Source: Chitinophagaceae bacterium
GTDB taxonomy: Bacteria; Bacteroidota; Bacteroidia; Chitinophagales; Chitinophagaceae
Length of the DNA stretch: 8,637 nucleotides
Assembly: GCA_009996555.1 (NCBI GenBank)
Contig: JAACZX010000488.1
Location: forward strand, 1 to 8,637
Direction of reading: 5' to 3'
Shown: one piece after another, positions 6,539 through 8,637 of the stretch
How positions within the stretch are numbered: position 1 is the first letter of the stretch
Layout of the letters: every line of letters starts with the position of its first letter
Position numbers and translations under genes: made by a program
Notes under the pieces: model-generated
The model's database searches: none
Told to the model about the DNA's origin: nothing
The model's input: the letters and a program-made list of their open reading frames with translations, nothing else

Positions 6539-8044
6539 ATGAAACAAATAATAAGTATTTTGATCTGTAGCATTCTGTTGAATGTTGTAAAAGCTCAAAC
6601 CATTTCACCATCCCAAAACAATGAATATTGCCCGGATGTTGAATACACATTTACAGTAACAATTACAAAAGCTTACTCAAGCATGATTAGTGAAGGAGGG
6701 TGTGTGATTACTCAACTGCCATAATCACCTGTAGGCTCAACCTTTACATTTAAAGGAAAATTTGCTGATGTAAATGCGAAACAAACGTTCCGTGTTAATT
6801 ATACGGATAACACCTTTACCTTATTTGATTTCAAACGAATCAAATCATTATTCTATTCAACTACATGTACACAGGTACCAAATCAGTCCACAATTACGGT
6901 GCCCCGGTGCCAGGTGGTAAACATCCCTGTTACTGTTTCAAACGTTAAATGGGGTACAAATTTTGAAAGCCCCACACTCTGTTTTGGCAGTATTTCAGAT
7001 TTTGAATATCAATTGCCCAACGGCTGGTCAATTGGCGCAAATGTTTCAAATGGCAGCAACTGGATACCCGGTGGCAACAGTGTAACTGTTACTTCTGATT
7101 TAGCAAATGGAGTAAACGGGGTAATTTTAGTAAGGCCAAGAAACACCTGTGGCACAGGTTTACAAAACAACCAGACTCCCGGTCAAATTCCTATTTCAAG
7201 ACCAGAGCCTAACCTGCAAATAACCAGCAGCGATGGACGGTTTTATGTTTGCAGCGGCACAAGGGATTTTACACTTACCAATGTTCCATCAGGAGCTTCC
7301 ATACAATGGGAATTGTTAAGTACTGCCAATGCTACTATATCCGGGGCAAACAATCAGTCAACGGTAACCATTCAACGAAATACCAGTAGCAACACAACAG
7401 TAGGCTTAAAAGCTACTGTAACGCATTGCTCTTTTAGTTACGAAAGAAACCAGACCGTTGTTCTTGGGTCGGGGGTCAGCGATTTCACTTTTACCAGTCT
7501 TTATAATACAGTTAGTACCATCAACGGCTATCCCGAAGCGTTTGTGTGGGCTACAGTTACTAATGTGCCCCAGGCTTTAAATTATAACTGGTATTATAAA
7601 AAACATACAGGATCAGGACCGGGTGGCGGTACAGGAGGAACGTTTACGTGGATCGGAACAACCGCCAGCTACCACAATGAATTTACATTGCCGGAATGCG
7701 ATGAGAATTATACAATAAAAGTTGAGGTGGGCACCTCCTGTGGCACGGAAGTAACACCTGTTTATGAAGGGCTCCTCTATGCAGACTGTAGTGGTAGTTT
7801 TATGATGTCGGTTTCACCAAACCCAACAACTGATTTGTTGAATGTGAACATAGGCGCTGATAATAAAAACGAGAGAATTGAGCAGTTTGAAATCATTGAT
7901 AAAATGGGCAACATTGTACAAAAAGGCAAAGGAAATAATAGCAAGAGGTTTCAAATTAATGTCAGCAGTTTAAAACAGGGCCAACATATTCTGCGAATAT
8001 TCAACGGCAAAATATGGTCGTCGAAAATATTCATTAAACAATAG
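6539..8044 (+). pseudogene. T9SS-secreted Ig/PKD-like repeat protein, interrupted by an in-frame TAA
   Basis: A single frame of 501 codons runs from ATG 6539 to TAG 8042-8044 with one internal stop, TAA at 6722-6724 (codon 62). Downstream of it the frame stays open, and sense-like sequence continues at once (SPVGSTFTFKGKFAD and onward), so this was one gene. The product would have a signal peptide (MKQIISILICSILLNVVKAQ, about 20 residues), several Cys-containing beta-rich Ig/PKD-like modules (for example the segment with VCSGTRDFTLTNVPSGA and ATVTHCSFSY), a GPGGGTGG stretch, and a C-terminal type IX (Por) sorting domain (about residues 420-501, with SVSPNPTTDLLNV). Such proteins are exported and attached to or released from the cell surface; adhesion is possible but not shown. 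As read, only a 61-residue secreted stub would be made, and the downstream part lacks a signal peptide. Alternatives are a sequencing error or a recent nonsense mutation. Confidence 0.78.
7799..8041 (+). other. Type IX secretion C-terminal sorting domain (coding segment)
   Basis: The last roughly 80 codons of the broken gene encode the typical T9SS type A CTD: an SPNPTTDLLNV opening, a central strand with FEIIDKMGNIVQKG, then INVSSLKQGQHILRIFNGK and a final basic KIFIKQ. The order and the SPNP...LNV and L..G.Y/H..R motifs match the family from memory. This is the best evidence in the window for a Bacteroidota host with a T9SS. Confidence 0.85.
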
Positions 8045-8063
8045 AAAAGAATTAAAGAGTATT

Positions 8064-8107
8064 TATGATAAAGCAATGCTTCTTTTTCGAAGCATTGCTT
8101 TATCATA
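8064..8107. terminator. Strong bidirectional terminator hairpin
   Basis: Arms at 8064-8082 and 8089-8107 are perfectly complementary over 19 bp around a 6-nt loop (TTTTTC). The hairpin lies between two convergent genes, 20 bp after the stop at 8044 and 17 bp beyond the stop at 8124. There is no long T-tract on either side, but T/A-rich stem ends make it plausible in both directions. Confidence 0.75.
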
Positions 8108-8123
8108 TTATCAATTGTTCTTC

Positions 8124-8637
8124 TCAAAACCAACCCGTCTTCTTCCTTCTTGTAGTTCTTCCTCCCAAACCCAATGCACCTAACAGGCTTCGAGTAATAA
8201 TACTTGCAGCAGTGCGACCAACCTGTTTCACGGTTGGGTTATCAAAAAAGCCTTCTTCTTTTTTTGCAGGTCGTTTCTTTTCTTCTTTCGCTTCAGCTTC
8301 TGCTTCTTCAACAGCTTTTGTTTTTTCTGCTGCTTCTTCTAATTTGGCTGTAATGATCTCGTGTGCACTTTCATGATCAACCGTTTCTGCATATTTTTTC
8401 ACCAGCTTACTTTTTGCCACAAGGGTATCCACTTCTGCATCTGTTAACACATCCATTCTGCTGCGAGGAGCCACAAGCATTGTATGAACAAGTGGTGTTG
8501 GAATTCCCTTTTCATTCAGTAGTGTAATAAATGCTTCACCAATACCCAACTGCGTCAGTAAATCATCCACATCGTAGTAAGTTGTTTCAGGATAATTTTC
8601 TGCAGCCTGCTTAATTACTTTTCTGTCGGCTGCAGTA
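8124..8637 (-). CDS. HerA-like (YjgR/DUF853) ATPase, C-terminal part (5' end beyond right edge)
   Basis: The frame is open from the right edge to the TGA at 8124-8126, giving 170 residues; the first visible residues are TAADRKVIKQAAENYPETTYYDV. The segment DVDDLLTQLGIGEAFITLLNEKGIP...VAPRSRM resembles the C-terminal half of E. coli YjgR and the DUF853 family, which are HerA/FtsK-type ATPases. It is followed by VDHESAHEI, then a Glu/Lys/Ala-rich probable coiled coil or linker. The tail FFDNPTVKQVGRTAASIITRSLLGALGLGG ends in the basic RTTRRKKTGWF. The Walker A and B regions would be to the right of the window. A GTG at 8568-8570 is internal, not a start, because family similarity continues upstream. 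Its job is poorly known in any species (putative DNA translocase or helicase). Confidence 0.83.
   Translation of the reverse strand, partial: TAADRKVIKQAAENYPETTYYDVDDLLTQLGIGEAFITLLNEKGIPTPLVHTMLVAPRSRMDVLTDAEVDTLVAKSKLVKKYAETVDHESAHEIITAKLEEAAEKTKAVEEAEAEAKEEKKRPAKKEEGFFDNPTVKQVGRTAASIITRSLLGALGLGGRTTRRKKTGWF

Noticed and set aside
8065..8376. A plus-strand frame of 103 codons beginning in the terminator hairpin.
   Set aside because: It starts within the hairpin stem and is antisense to the DUF853-like gene. Its Ser/Ala/Phe-rich translation is the shadow of that gene's Lys/Glu/Ala-rich linker.

Overview
The window looks like chromosomal DNA from a Bacteroidota species, most likely a member of the Chitinophagaceae or a close relative (inference). 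Four things support this: a protein with an N-terminal signal peptide and a C-terminal type IX secretion (Por) sorting domain, a small outer-membrane beta-barrel gene beside it, TAnnTTTG-type promoter elements, and weak or absent Shine-Dalgarno sequences. The RecQ-like helicase also has a domain order that I associate with this phylum.

Layout. Positions 1-792 (minus strand) carry a probable tsaE-ald pair: the tRNA t6A factor TsaE, followed by the N-terminal part of an alanine dehydrogenase that runs off the left edge. A 167-bp divergent intergenic region (793-959) separates them from a plus-strand run: a copper-type P1B ATPase (copA-like, 960-3203), a VapB/VapC-type toxin-antitoxin pair (3248-3783, overlapping by 10 bp) and a RecQ-family helicase (3793-5697) that starts 9 bp after the toxin stop. 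After a 234-bp A+T-rich spacer come an outer-membrane beta-barrel gene (5932-6528) and, 10 bp later, a secreted T9SS-cargo gene (6539-8044) broken by a single in-frame TAA at codon 62. A perfect 19-bp-stem hairpin (8064-8107) separates this gene from a convergent minus-strand gene, the C-terminal 170 residues of a HerA/YjgR-like (DUF853) ATPase that runs off the right edge.

How the parts relate. Most genes are housekeeping or ordinary accessory genes, and I see no clear multi-gene defence or biosynthetic system. The most unusual structure lies inside copA. A 114-bp in-frame segment of the nucleotide-binding domain (2286-2399) is bounded by two inverted arrays of four degenerate heptanucleotide repeats each. 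It looks like a repeat element that inserted into the coding region and was tolerated as about 38 extra amino acids. Other points of interest are the premature stop in the T9SS cargo gene, an Asp in place of the second Ser of the CopA M6 metal-site motif, and the Cys4 zinc site of the RecQ-like protein lying about 160 residues later than in E. coli RecQ.
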